A DNA stretch of 64,000 nucleotides from Kryptolebias marmoratus (GCF_001649575.2 NC_051439.1:4269152-4333151); one strand, 5' to 3'; positions 1 through 11,730 are shown, counted from the stretch's first letter. A program made the numbers and translations. Notes: generated from the letters alone by a model not told the origin.

Positions 1-1142
1 TTTGAAACAAAATGTCTCCTCTGTTGGACACAGCAGGTTGTGCTGCAGCTATTCTTGCATTAAATAAGTTCCTGCGGCCGTATTAATCAGCTAAAACCAG
101 CTGAATTATTTCTGCCCCAATGAGAAGCTCTGACCTGTCTTGTCCCAAACTGCAAATAAGTAAGCAGCTCAGAGTAAATGACAAAAACGCATTTTTATTT
201 TCATTTAAAATTGTTGAACAGAACAAAACCATACACAGCAAACTATGTAATTAGGTAATTTACATGATTTAATAGGATAAACTACTTTTTAGTGGAATCA
301 TTTTAATTTGTTTTACATTTTTTAATTTTAAGTGGGGCTGGACTCCAGCTGCTCCTGGATTTTTCTTTAGACCAGCTTTCTAGAATCCCCCCCAGGTGAT
401 TCATTGCACTTCCCTCCTGCTATGACCTACAGTATGTCTCCAGTTCCTCATCCTTCCGCCCATTAAAGGTTATCTCCTCATGGCTCACTTCTGAATGACT
501 CTGCCTCTAATCAAACAGATTGCAACACGACTTGTGCTTCTCTGTGTGTTGTTGTTGTCCACCTTGTAGCATCTGTCATTCATTTGCAGTAGAAGACAAA
601 CATGCTGATGAAAATGACTCAAACCACAAGAATATTTGTCTGGGTTTGTCTCTTCCTTCACTTCCTGAATCTACTTTTGCTGCTTGTCTTCTAGGTTTTC
701 TTGCTTTTTTATGGGGCAACCTTCCACTTTTGCTCTTTTGTATACATGCATTTCCACATCGTTTTAAACATACGTTTGTGCAGCACATGGACTGCATTTC
801 AAACTCCAGCTACATCTCCACAATTGAATTTTACTTTGTTTAAACACACTCTTGTTGAAGACTGATACGTATGAGGGGATATGGATTACATCTGGTTTCG
901 ATTTTTGCATATTTGACATGTGCAATTTCAAAGAGTGAAAAAAAGGGAAATCATAATGCAATTTTGAGGCATTAGAAACTTTCCTGGACTATTTGTTGCT
1001 GTTGCTGCTTTTATTTTCTGTACATTATAGAGCAGACAGGGTGGCCTTGCAGCCTGAGAGACCATGTTGCAATCACAGACACAGCTTCTCCACAGGAGGA
1101 CATGAATTAATGTAAAGTTTAAGATTTCAAACTTGTCTTTAT
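1..1142. other. AT-rich unassigned sequence
   Basis: No gene or repeat family was recognised. The open frames here (for example 520-843 plus) are Cys/Ser/Phe-rich translations without domain or splice support. The sequence is consistent with intron or flanking DNA of the plus-strand carrier gene. Confidence 0.6.
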
Positions 1143-1610
1143 TGCGCACTGCCAAAGGCGAAAGGGCAATAAATGTTTATATGTTCATTTGTCTGTAGTT
1201 TTAGCAAAATATTTTACTGAATACTGAACTAATTAATGAAACTCTCTGAAAGTATAACTTGAAAGTACACCTAAAACTGATTATGTTTTGGAGTCAACCC
1301 CACTCAAGATGGCTGCCAAAGCTAACGACCTTAGCAGCACAAAAATGGCTACAATTCAGTCAGTTTTACAGGGATTGAGCTACAAATTGGCGTGGTTGTA
1401 TCTGAGAGTTGTCCTCAACCCATGCTCCGATCTCTACCGCATCTCTCAAAATCTTGCAATCTTGCACAACATTAAGCAAAACATTTGCAAGGTTTGACCA
1501 AACTGGCTGTAACTCTGTCATTCATCAACATAAGATGATGTTTGTCTACAACTCTGACCTGAAACCCAGCAGGCGGTATGCCTCCTCCTAAGGAATGCAG
1601 GGTCTTTAAT
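1143..1610 (+). repeat. Family A repeat, copy 1 (one core unit)
   Basis: This is the first copy in the window. It begins with a CTGCCAAAGGCGAAAGGGCA segment and TTTAGCAAAATATTTTACTGA. It continues through AACTGATTATGTTTTGGAG, CACTCAAGATGGCTGCC, ATGGCTACAATTCAGTCAG and AACATAAGATGATG, and ends at a decayed hairpin (TCCTAAGGAATGC) beside GGTCTTTAA. Short open frames overlapping it are repeat-derived. All landmarks occur in the same order as in the other copies. Confidence 0.8.
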
Positions 1611-3109
1611 CTTTTATAGCCTCCATCTTTACTGTTGTGCATTAAAAACTTATGTAAACTCACTGTTTACTTAAAAAAATGCTGGAATTTTTAAAACCAT
1701 ATTCCTATTGATTGATTGTGTGGTTCTATCTATAAAGTCAAGCAGTAGTCAAAAACTTCAAAATAATACAATCGGGAGGCTCTCTGTTCAGCTCTCTTAT
1801 ATGTAGAGCGAAAGATCCACATTTCTAATTTCCTTCCAGTGGAATGGGAGCTGAAATACTTCCTACAGTTTTTTATTTGCCTGTGTTCTTACATGGTGGA
1901 GTAGAGAGGCGCAGAATTTGCACGAGAGTAGGACAGGTTTTGTGACAAGGTGTTGAAGTGGAGCAGCCTATCCATCATCAGGTTGGACACCTGCCCCCTG
2001 AAGGAAGTGACCCAGAACACTCCACATCTCTCTTTGCAAAACAAAAAGTAATATTAACAGCAGCAAGAGAACATGGATGCAAACTGACAACAAATGTTTC
2101 CTTCTGTTCTTGTAGATCAGTGATTATCAACTGGTGGCCCCCAGGCTTTGAGCTCATTCCTTTTGACCAGAGAAGTTTTTATTTATTATGAAATTATGCC
2201 CAATCTGAAACATTAATAATCAATTGTAGCCCAGCTCAGAAAGGGCTGACACCTTGAAGATCTTGATTATGACACATGGTCAGGCCCAACTCAGATATTG
2301 GAACACAGCAGCAAGAAAACGCACAACCGAGCGTCCAATGTACTTTTCAAAGGTACTTATTTCAAACTGTACAATAAAACATAAAATAGGTTATCCTGAA
2401 CTGTATCAAATGGTGCAGTTTGAAAGGGTTTACTCTAAAAGTTTTCCAAATATAATGGGTAGCTTTGAAAGGCGAGTATGTACTCAGTGTAAACAAAGTA
2501 TTCAGTACACTGCTGTTGAGTTTTAGGTTTGACAAATTATTGGCTGAAGAAAACCCTATGTTTGCTATTTTTTATGAAATTTATATAATTATTATTGAGA
2601 TTTTCAAATAATTTCTAACTTTAACTTAAGATTAAAACTTTTCAAATGAGAGGAAATGAAACAACATGACAGGTGTCATCTATTTTTGACAAAAATCTAA
2701 AAGATTTACAGTAGAAATAAATTAACTTGTTATAATTACCAAAAACATGACTAATCAAACGCACCTCTTTGTGCCTCCTCCTTAGAAAAAAAATGCCTTG
2801 GAGCAAATTTTGTTGCTTATCTTTTTTGTGGATTTGCACATTTTCATTTTAAGCTAAAGTTCTTGAAATTGTTACATATATATGTGTGTGTGAGTGTGTG
2901 TCTCTTAAACAATAAATTGCTTTTCAACAACTTTAGCACTGTCAGCAGTAAAAGGATTGAAGGCAACAGCACAAACATGGAAATTATAAAAGTAAAATAA
3001 CAAAAAGACTCACAGTATGAGGCAAAAAAAATTAACTTTTAACGATAGAAAGTTGTCCTTTTATTTTTTTAGATGCTTGATTTTTAAGTGTTCCACTCGT
3101 TAAAAAGAT
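1611..3109. other. Unassigned intronic sequence
   Basis: No gene was seen. A short stretch at about 2115-2200 (AGTGATTATCAACTGGTGGCC) resembles the tip of a hAT-type interspersed repeat but is too short to assign. A brief TG-rich run lies near 2880-2902. Confidence 0.55.
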
Positions 3110-3712
3110 CATAATGTGATTGCTGAGTCAGCATTCACACAATGACTGCAACTGAACTTTTTCTGCATACTTTGTGCTATTTTAACCATTCATTTGGCTG
3201 AATCAGAAATGGTGTGAATAACTTTTAGTATTTGTTACATATATACTTTTAGAAATAAACTATGTATGTACAAATATGCATAAAATACGTATAAAGGTTT
3301 TCCTTGTAGAACAACATTTAGACCTTCAATTCCATCAGAAACATTGTTCTGTGAGATCTACGTCAGCATGTCTCTATTTTCATCTCTTATCCTTTTAGCT
3401 AGGCTTTTGCTTATTTTATCTTCGTTAGTTTTGCTAATTTTAACTTTTAAGTTATGATTTGCTCATTTTTAGGACAATTTTAGTTATACTTGGAATAATT
3501 TTAGGTTTTAGTTTTGGTTTTGGACATTTTAACCTTTAGCTGCTGTTTTGCAGATTATGATTTTTAGCCGTTTTCCTGATTTTAGCTTCTGTTCTGCTTG
3601 TTTTAACTTCAGCAATGCAGTTCACAATTCATTCTTCATCAAAGTCCAGCAAAGTCATTCAGCACGCATCAGTCACACTGCTTTTTCACAGAAAACACAA
3701 TTTTTCTAGTAA
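3110..3712 (-). repeat. Family B repeat, copy 1
   Basis: The copy is in reverse orientation. Its left end is the near-palindrome GTGATTGCTGA-GTCAGCATTCAC at 3116-3138. The core at about 3395-3620 is a degenerate run of TTTTAGCT/TTTTGCT units. The right end has CACAGAAAACACAATTTTTC and TAG, matching the same edge in copies near 31140 and 33940. Confidence 0.7.
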
Positions 3713-5015
3713 TTTTCAGAACTGAATGGCAGTTTCCCTCTTATTTCACTCCTCGGTGCAGGCTTGATAAGGTCATAGGAGCAGTTACACAGTGAGTGTG
3801 TTCTGAAGCACCTGACCCTTAAATAGGTGCTGAGTGTAAGGCCTAGGCCGGGCTGCTGAGACGTGCTCATGCTCTGTTGACTTAAGCATTCAGACGGAGC
3901 CATCAATCATTGGAGGGTGACGGGTCTGCCCCTGAGCCCTAGTCTACTTTATCTGCCTGCAGAGCCTGTCTGCTCAAAGTGTGCATGTAACAACCAGCCC
4001 TGATGTGAAAGAAACTAATTGCCACGTTGTTGTTTTTGTCGCTGGTCTTATCTCCTTTTGTCTCTCGATTTTGCAGATTCCAAGTTTTCTCATAAGCGCG
4101 CACACCTCCTTTTTCTCCCCCCCCTTCTCTCATTTCTCCCAGCTTGCTTGTGATTGGTTTTAAATCCTTCCTTCCTATATTTTCTGAAAACCACTGGTGC
4201 ATTTGGAGAAAGATCTTTGCAATTAAATTTAATCATATGCGGCCATTCCAATCAAGGCCAGTTGTGGTGATCACATTTGCATGGGTTTCAGGTTTTTCCC
4301 TTCATGTCTGTGCCATAACCGTGCAGCCTCCAGGGGTAGGGACCACCTTGATGATCCTCTGACTGGTCCTCTTTTTACGCTTCTCCTGCTTTTGTTCAAG
4401 TTGCACAGATTGTTGTATTTTAGCAATTTTCAAAGTACTTTAGAGTTTAAATTTTTAATACTTCATATTCACCATGACTTTTAGCTGTTCAGTTCTGCTT
4501 TCAAAGCACAGAAGAAGCAGAATGGAGGACACTGAATTTCTGTGAAACAGTTAGATGGTGAAGTTTGTGTGTGTGTAAAGTGTTTCAGCAGAATTCCCTG
4601 ATGCACTCACCACCAAGTCCAGCTGACCAGCCCACCCAGCCTGTGAGAGAGTGGGCTTCCATTTTTCTTTTCTCTCTGGGCCGTAGAGGTCACTGTGTGT
4701 GTGTGTGTGTGTATGCATCTAAAGAGATCAAGTTGTCATATGTTTGCTTGCCATTTTTGTGTGTTTTTAAGGCCACAGCATGTACATACACTCATGTGTC
4801 ACAGTACAGCAGCTTCTCTCTGTGATACGTTGCTCCTCTCATTTTTCCCTGTTGAAAGGCAGCATTATGACTGATTTCCATGACCTCAAACCGGTGCGTT
4901 TACTCCCTTCTCGGCCCATGTATGTGTGTGTAGATATAATATTTGTGTATGTATGTGTTTGTGTGCATGCATTCTAACTGCTTTCCATGACCTCCAGCCA
5001 GGACCCTCCTCTGCA
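3713..5015. other. Low-repeat sequence with TG microsatellites
   Basis: This block is mostly free of the dispersed repeats. It contains (TG)n at 4694-4712 and looser TG runs near 4565 and 4925-4970. It also contains the candidate regulatory block at 3990-4300. The translated open frames look random or TG-repeat-derived (runs of VCV). Confidence 0.5.
4195..4300. promoter_or_regulatory. Candidate conserved non-coding block with octamer motif
   Basis: A compact low-repeat segment holds AATTAAATTTAATCATATG and then TGATCACATTTGCATG, which includes a perfect POU octamer ATTTGCAT at 4275-4282. Homeobox-type TAAT cores cluster beside it. The regulatory role is inferred only from motif density and from the known enhancer content of the SLC25A21 introns. 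No conservation was tested. Confidence 0.3.
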
Positions 5016-5375
5016 GCCTGCCTCACAGTGCTTGTTTAGACAACAGTGGCGCACATGTTGGCTGAAATATAGCCGTTGTGCTCGGGTGAATTAAGCTACG
5101 GCATGTGTGCTTAAACCCAGACGGGTCGCTGATTTATCCATATATTTAAATGATTGATTTAAGAGTCGTCCAGCCAAAGCTTATTGAAGCTGCGGATAGA
5201 GGCGAGCTTCAGGAGATGAGAAGGGACAGAATTCAAAGCCGAAAACACACAGTCCCTCTCACACAGGTAGTGATATTTACTCCATCCATCGTGCAGCTGA
5301 GGGACATTATTCACAGAGCTGAAATGAATTATTCAGAAGTAAAGCTTTACTTTGCACAAGATGGATACTTCTAAC
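5016..5375. other. Low-repeat block with an open frame of unknown meaning
   Basis: The segment has higher complexity than its neighbours. A 74-codon plus-strand frame at 5150-5374 (MIDLRVVQPKLIEAADRGEL at its start) has unusually protein-like composition. No domain was recognised. A CACACAG/GTAGTG donor-like site lies inside it near 5268, but no convincing acceptor-donor pair or homologue supports an exon. It could equally be conserved non-coding DNA. Confidence 0.25.
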
Positions 5376-5524
5376 GATGTACTGATTGCTTTTTAACATA
5401 CTCCGTTTTCAAATGAGCTATAAAATTTTGTTTATTATGGTTCAGAACATGACATAGGCCATCTATTTTAATGTCAGAGGGTCTGGAGGAGAACGTAGGA
5501 AAACACGTCCTCCCATTCATGGAG

Positions 5525-5525
<1 letters not shown>

Positions 5526-5556
<31 letters not shown>
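5526..5556. repeat. (TG)n microsatellite
   Basis: An uninterrupted TG dinucleotide run of about 15 units. Confidence 0.97.
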
Positions 5557-5559
<3 letters not shown>

Positions 5560-6059
5560 ATTACCTGTCTCATTATTAAATGTGTTGGAGGCTGGCTAAG
5601 CGGGGACAAAACATTCCAGCTCCTTTAATGTCTCCCTCTCGTCTCCCTGTCCCACTAGCGTCTCTCTTTGATAAAACTTTTTTTTATATGAGCCCATAAA
5701 CCAGATGCTTTCCGAGAGAATCACCATTTCCTCTGTGCACTTTAAAAAATTATTCTGATTTTACAGCTTTATGTGTATACTAATTATGTGTGTGTTTTAT
5801 AGTGCATAGTTTAACTCTTTTCAACAGCAGCTTTGTGTACATATCAAAGTTCTCTTTTCTGAGCATTAAGAAAAATACTCCCACTACTTTGTTCCTGTTA
5901 TTCCCCTGCACCTTTTTTCCACTCGTTTGTTTTACAGCACTTATATTATTTCAATATTCGTGTTACTTTTCTCCACTCTCCCCTCTTTCCATCCCTCTCT
6001 CTCTCTCTCTCTCTCTCTCCCAAGCTATCGGTTTCTCTCCACAGGGTTGAGTAAGGCAT
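5557..6059. other. Pyrimidine-rich spacer with (CT)n
   Basis: No gene was seen. The segment includes a (CT)n tract at about 5994-6019. The surrounding sequence is T/C-rich. Confidence 0.6.
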
Positions 6060-6135
6060 AAGCGAATAATTAGGTAATTGCCCCCTTGATTGAGCTCAAT
6101 AGGAAACATTTCAATTAGGCTAAAACTGCGCAAGG
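6060..6135. promoter_or_regulatory. Candidate regulatory block with paired homeodomain cores
   Basis: TAATTAGGTAATTG at 6067-6080 carries two homeodomain-type cores. It is followed within 60 bp by TTGATTGAGCTCAATAGG and TTTCAATTAGG. The low-repeat context and motif density suggest a conserved element. Function is inferred only. Confidence 0.3.
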
Positions 6136-6224
6136 AGGAAGTAGGCTCTTACAAAGGGAAACATTCCTTGTCATGCAACTGTCAGCCCCTGAGCCCACAC
6201 CACGAGCCAGGATTAACTGGATAC

Positions 6225-6370
6225 TGGAGGAGGAAACGTTGAGGAAGATGGAGGTTGGGGGGGGAAAAAGTCAGGGAATTGGGAATGGTGGGGGCCTGCT
6301 GGGGAGACTGAAGAAAAGAAAGTTAGGGGGAACAGAAGGTGGGGCCTTTAAAGTGGGAGGTGGGGGCTGA
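6225..6370 (+). other. Purine-rich, G-run-rich tract (possible G-quadruplex)
   Basis: The plus strand has many G runs. Those at 6274-6276, 6281-6283, 6290-6294 and 6301-6304, with loops of 4, 6 and 6 nt, fit the canonical G3+N1-7 pattern. Further runs follow at 6326-6330, 6341-6344 and 6356-6366. The open frames here are G/E/K-rich translations of low-complexity DNA and not credible proteins. Confidence 0.6.
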
Positions 6371-6679
6371 AGAGACAGCAAGAAATGATTGCCGCAATTA
6401 CGGCTGTATTTAAACACGCCTTCGCTCTGATATGATTTCGCTGGCGATCCCATGTCCAGATAAGGAGGAGAGCTTTGTGCCTGCCCTGCCGCCTGTAACA
6501 AATTACAACCTCCCAGCCATGGAAGAGACACAGTTCCTGAGCGAGGAGGGGGGAGTAGAGCTGAGTGGAGCAGGGTTTATAGGGGGAGAAAAAGGAGAAA
6601 CAGAGATGGCTAATGATGAAGAATAACGAGCATCTTTTTTGTCCATTTCTTACCTCCATTTAGTAAACAAAACATTTTT
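6371..6679. other. Low-repeat unassigned block
   Basis: Sequence around 6380-6600 is complex and fairly GC-rich, free of the dispersed families, and possibly part of the same conserved block as 6060-6135. No gene was recognised. Confidence 0.4.
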
Positions 6680-7295
6680 TTTACAAGAAAAAAAAGGATT
6701 TTTTAAAAGTAGTGTAAATGTTGAGTGCTGAATGACTCTGCTGGAGTTTGTTGAAAAAGCTGCAACTGAATTGTTAAACTTAGACCAAGTGGAAAAAAGC
6801 TAAAATTAGCAAAACAGTAGCTAATTGTTGAAATTAACAAAGCTGTAGCTAAAAGTAGTTTATTAAAGTATCTTAATTAGCAGGACAGATGCCCATATTT
6901 GTAAATCTGTAGCTAAAAGTAGCAAAACGGATGCTAAAACTAAAACCTTCCAAACAGTGGCCTAAATTAGCAGTACTTTAGCTAAAAGAAGCAAAATAGT
7001 AGCCAAAAGCTAAAGGAATATAAAAATATTGCAAGCTGAAACAGATTTCAAAGAAACAATGTTTGTGAAGGAATTGAAGAGATCTCTGTATTTTTATGGG
7101 AAATTTTATTGAAAATAAAGTTAAATATTTTGTAAATATAAAATTTGCAAAAATCAAAGGTCATACCACACTACTCCTAATCAAGCTGAAATTTAAGATA
7201 AATGAATAGTTAAAATAGCACAAAGTGTACAGAAGTGGTTTGAGTCCAATGAACATACAGGCGAATCTATGCTGACTCAGCATTCACGCTAATAT
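6680..7295 (+). repeat. Family B repeat, copy 2
   Basis: It opens with TTGAGTGCTGAATGACTCTG. It then runs through about 250 bp of GTAGCTAAAA/GCTAAAATTAGC units (6795-7010) and a conserved right arm (CTGAAACAGATTTCAAAG, GAAGAGATCTCTGTAT). It ends at GCTGACTCAGCATTCAC near 7270-7287, the counterpart of the palindromic end seen perfectly at 31662-31686. Confidence 0.75.
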
Positions 7296-7699
7296 GCTTT
7301 CAGATATTTAAAACTTGTCTTTTACAGAAGACATATCTGCCACTGGTGTGTATTAGTGATGGAGCAGTTTCAGCGGTGCAGCTCATGTGCCCTTCTGTCA
7401 TCAGATTCACCTTTGCTACCCTCACACATGGGCCATGAAATTGAGGAGCTGGGCGCTGACCTTTATAAGAATACGGGTGCTTGTAGGTGTTTTATGTAGG
7501 TGTTTTATGTAGGTGTTAATGGAGAGTGTGTGAACGTCTGTGTGGACAGGTGCCTACATGCAGAGGTGGAGGAACCAGTACCTCTCTGTCAGTGAGTCAG
7601 TGTGTTGATACACTAACCTGTTCATGATAGTCATCTGTGTATGATTTACTTGTTTGGATATCTATATTTATTTGTCTTTTACATCTCAGTGTTACTGTA
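7296..7699. other. Unassigned spacer with a 13-bp minisatellite
   Basis: No gene was seen. A 13-bp unit (TGTAGGTGTTTTA) is repeated about 2.8 times at 7482-7517. Confidence 0.6.
7482..7517. repeat. 13-bp short tandem repeat
   Basis: Two perfect TGTAGGTGTTTTA units are followed by a partial third. Read directly. Confidence 0.95.
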
Positions 7700-8100
7700 T
7701 CAAAATGAGCGCCCACAGCTAATCAACCTCAGCCAACACAAAAATGGCTATAACTCTAAGCTAATGTCCAGTGATTCATGAGATAGTTTGTTAACAGATT
7801 AAGTAGTTGACAGGGTATCAGTTAATGCCAGAGGTTGAAGCAAATATGTTGTGCAATGTGTGGCGCTCAAATTATGTGTTGGAGTCTATGCTTAGCAAAT
7901 TTTAGATCAGTGTCTGTAAAACTGGCTGAATCATAGCCATTTGGGGTTTTCTAAGGTGAGTTGGTTATGCTGGGCATAATGAATTGGGTTGACTCCAAAA
8001 CTTAATCATTTGTAAATGTACACCCAATGATAACTTTCTGCAACTCTCTTTAAAATCTATTTTGTGATTTGTGAGATATGGTACAGACAAAAACACAGGG
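7700..8100. repeat. Family A repeat, scrambled copy 2
   Basis: A short forward piece (CCACAGCTAATCAACCTCAG and ATGGCTATAACTCTAAG, about 7710-7766) is followed by reverse-orientation pieces: GATTCATGAGATAGTTTGTT near 7773, then a fuller reverse core at 7845-8100. The copy appears rearranged rather than simply decayed. Confidence 0.7.
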
Positions 8101-8271
8101 CAAAAACAACTACACTCTGGTTATAAATCAACTTTTTAAGTTTTCTAATAAACATAAGCATTTTTGGTCTAAATTTGTAAATGTTTTCAATCTGACTTTA
8201 ATCTTGCATAAAGAAGCATTACTCTGTTTGTGTCAGGATGTTTGATAGTATTTCTGTGAATTGTTTACATC

Positions 8272-9788
8272 CCAAATTCCCCAAAAGTTGGCACATTGTG
8301 TTAAATGAAAAAAACAAACACAGAATGCAATGGTTCGCAAATCTCATGAACCCATATTTTATTCACAATCGAGCATTGTAGACATGTCAAGTGTTGAAAC
8401 TGAGAAATTGTAGCATTTTTTTAAAAAAGGTCATTTTGAATTTTATGGTTCCAACAACACACTTTAAAAATGTTGGGATAGGGGCAACAAAAGGCTGTAA
8501 AAATGTGGTACGAAAAAGAAACAGTTAGAAGGACATTTTGCAACTAATTGGGTTAATTGGCAACAGGTCAGTAAGAGGACTGGGTGTCAAAAGAGCATTT
8601 TAGAGAGGCTGAATTTCTCACAGGCAAAGATGGGCTGAGGTTCACCAGTCTGCCTTAAACTGTCTCAAAGTAGTGGAACAATTTCACCATAATGTTCCTC
8701 AGTGAAAACTTTGAATATCCCATCATCTAGAGTTTATAATATCATCAAAAGATCTCATGAATCTATAGAAATTTCTGAGCTTAAAAGACAAGACTGAAAG
8801 TCAGTATTGGATGTCTGTGATCTCGGGGCCCTCAGGGGCCACTGCATTAAAACCAGGTCTGATTCTGTTCTGGACATCACTGCATGGACTCAGGAACACT
8901 TCCACAGATCATTGTCTGTAAACACAGTTCACTGTACCATCCACTAATGCTGCTTAAAGCTCTATCAGGCAAAGAAGAAGCCAGATGTGAACACCATCCA
9001 GAAACACTGCTGTCTTCTCTGGACCAAAGCTCATTTAAGATGGACTGAGGGACAGAGGAGAACTGATCTGTGGTCAGAGGAATTGAAATTGAAATTCTAT
9101 TTGCAAATCGCAGATGCCTTGTCCTCTATACTAAGCAGGAGAGGGGCGACTTTGCCTGTTATCTGCTCACAGTTTAAAAGCCTGCCTCTCTGATGGTATG
9201 GGGGTGCATTAGTGCCTCTGGCATGACTCATGGCAGCTTACACATCTGGAAAGGCACCATCAATGCAAAAACGTATATACAGGTTTTAGAACAACACGCT
9301 CCTATCCAGATGGCTTCTTTTTCATGGAAGGCCTTTTTCTGCAAGACATTGCTAAACTGTGTACTGCTTCCATTACGACATGATGGCTTTGTAGTAGGAA
9401 AGTCCAAGTGCTGAACTGGTGCAAACATTTTTGCGTATTATAAAACAAAAATATCCCGCTAAGAAGAGCCAAGACTGCTGAACAGCTAGAATCCTCCATC
9501 AGACCAGAACTTCCAGCAGCTTCTCTCCTCAGTTCCTGGATGTTTACAGAAGAGGAGAGACTTCAGTCACAAACATGGAGCTGTCCCAGCTGTTTGAGAT
9601 GTGTTGCTGCCATCAATTTCAAAATTACCCTTTTTTCCCCCCCCAAAAAAGTTACAATGTAACTTTAAACATTTGAAATGCTTACGATGTTCCATTGTGA
9701 ATAAAATATGGGTTGATGAGATTTTCAAATCATCCTCTTATGTTTTTGTTTACATTTTACAGAACATCCCAACTTTTTGGGACTTCGG
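8272..9788 (+). mobile_element. Tc1-like DNA transposon, nearly full length, decayed
   Basis: The ends match as long inverted repeats: CCCCAAAAGTTGGCAC at the left pairs with CCCAACTTTTTGGGA at the right. Inner matched segments share the TTTGCAAATC-type and CCCATATTTTATTCACAAT motifs, so the arms exceed 100 bp. Between them, plus-strand frames recall a Tc1-type transposase: LWTKAHLRWTEGQ and LWSEELK (8987-9193), then MVWGCISASG and LHIWKGTINAKTYIQVLEQH (9193-9305). Frames are broken and stops intervene, so no working transposase is predicted. Related fragments lie at 46358 and 60640. Confidence 0.8.
8987..9415 (+). pseudogene. Tc1-like transposase remnant
   Basis: Two adjacent frames (8987-9193 and 9193-9414) carry the W..LWS(D/E)E and MVWGCIS blocks of the catalytic DDE core, in order and interrupted by a frameshift. 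The following block corresponding to the QGRP..QQDNA region is out of frame (FSWKAFFCKTLLN). Inactive by inspection. Confidence 0.7.
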
Positions 9789-11019
9789 AGTGTACAACAA
9801 ATAACCAAAATGTTCAAAGCGAAGTGATATTCACACATTAGTGTCTTACTGTAGCGCCTTTCAGTATACCAACTTTACATTTATCTGCTTTAAATATTTT
9901 ATTTATGTTATGTTTTTCTTGTCATGTGTCTCTCAGCCACAACAACCACAGCAGAAGTCACATAAACTGACTTTGGCCACTAACACACTACCACCCCCTT
10001 TAGGGAGGGTGCCTGTGTTATGACAGCTCCCAGCGCTTGTCTTGATTTAGCCAAGGCAGGACACACACATCCGCAGGTATAATTCTGTAATTTGTGTTTG
10101 TGCGTTCAGTGACAATTGTGACAAATGACTGGCCTGGAGTAACATGCCAACCTGCCCCCCACCCGCTTCAACCCTTGTTTCCTGTCAGGGCTTACGCTTG
10201 CTTACACTGCTCAGGTGTATGGTCAGAGGGCTTGCATGCTAAGCATGAAGAGGCCAGCTGACCTTGGCGGGGAATGATTACACATAGATGTTTGTTTTCA
10301 GTTAGATTTGTATTGATGAAACGTATCGGCTCTGCAGGGCTGGATGATCACATTCAGAAAACAGTTGTCGTTTTAGCTCTGTTAGTTTTTTTTTTCGTTT
10401 TGTTTTTATGAGTGAATCCCTAAAGGCCTTGTTCACATAATTTTTATCCATGTTGGGCAATGTGCTTTGCCTGAGCAAAAACTCATTCAGCTCATCCAAC
10501 CAACCCCCTCATTTACATTTTCCGGGGCATTTTTCATCATAAGCGCACTCTGTCATCAATACTTGCGGGGAAATGGAGGGTTGGCATTAAGGCGGGCTTT
10601 GGCTGAACACGGAACCTATTATAAAAGCCAGGCAGAAAACAGGAGGGATTCTGGTAATGTTTTATCTACAAAATGAGTTCCATTCCTTTGGAAGTCCTGC
10701 ACCGAGTTAAGAGATGTAATACTCATATGGAGTCGCTTATGAGGATTAAGACGTTTTATTTAGTCTGTGGGGCCAGCAGGCCTCCTCGTTGCAACCCTCC
10801 ACCACTGAATCTTAGTCTTTGCCTGCTGTTGGAGGGTTGACCAATGGCAGGAGAGGCCTCAGAGCCTGAGAGGGAACATTTGTAGTGGTGACAGCCAGTC
10901 TGTGAGGTTCCACTGCACTGAAAGTCAGCAGACATAAGCTTTAACACCTGTGGCAGGTGGACCTTTTCGAAACTTTTCAGTTTGCTCTTCATTTCTGGCT
11001 CCTCTCCAACTCATTATCG
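9789..11019. other. Low-repeat intronic sequence
   Basis: The block is free of dispersed families. The part at 10020-10690 is complex and partly GC-rich (for example GCTTGCATGCTAAGCATGAAG near 10230 and the stretch 10545-10660) and is a candidate conserved element. No coding exon was recognised. Confidence 0.45.
10020..10690. promoter_or_regulatory. Candidate conserved non-coding block
   Basis: Sequence quality differs from the AT-rich repeats around it: high complexity, no long homopolymers except a T9 run near 10390, and clustered CATTTTTCATCATAAGCGC-type motifs. The regulatory assignment is inference from context alone. Confidence 0.25.
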
Positions 11020-11730
11020 CAAGCCGCCGAAAGGCAAAGAAGGCGAATGCCTATGTTTTTGCCCGTGTGTCTGTTTGTGCATCTCTGTTAGCAAAATATC
11101 TCATGAGCAAGAGGATGGATTTTAACAAAACTTCCAATGAAACAATCATTCGAGGTATCTCTGCAACTGATTAACTTTTTGCGCCAATAAATTCAAGATG
11201 GCTGCCACAGCTATTCAACCTTACCTAGCACAGACATGACTCTAACTCTGTCAGTTTTATAGGTGTTGAGCTACAATTTGTTAGGGTAGTAGCTTATAGT
11301 CATACCCAACACATACTCCAAGCGTTGCACATCCTAGAGAATCTTTTTATTAAAATTTTAGTATTAACTGTTGGTGTCAGCCCTTCTTGTCTGTTAGCAA
11401 AATATCTAAAGAACCTCAAAGCGAGTTTTAATGAAACTTTCAGAAAGTAATCACTGGGTGTACATCTACAAGAGATTAACTTTTGGAGTCAATCTAATTC
11501 AAGATTGCCGCCACAGTTAATCAACATTTGCCAACACCAAAACAGCTATAACTGCTTTAACTAGCTGAAACCCATTCATAACACATACTCTAAATGTGTG
11601 AAGTTGTGCATAATTTTTTTCTTTCATGGTTTGACTAAAATGATTACAACTCATTTCTGAAAGTAAGATGATACTTTGTCATAAAAGGTGGTGAGTGATA
11701 TGCATGTATTCAAGGAATGCAAGGCTTAGA
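11020..11730 (+). repeat. Family A repeat, copy 3 (two core units)
   Basis: It starts at AAAGGCAAAGAAGGCGAATGC. CTGTTAGCAAAATATCT occurs near 11085 and again near 11391, a period of about 306 bp. Each occurrence is followed by the GTACATCTA and TTCAAGAT(GG/TG)CCGCCAC-type landmarks. It ends GCATGTATTCAAGGAATGCAAGGC, the degenerate hairpin (arms differ by one base). Confidence 0.88.

Noticed and set aside
520..843. Open frame of 107 codons as a gene
   Set aside because: Cys/Ser/Phe-rich composition, no domain, a competing minus-strand frame over the same bases, and no splice or promoter support.
9193..9414. Functional transposase gene
   Set aside because: Only part of the catalytic core is in frame, with stops and frameshifts on both sides.
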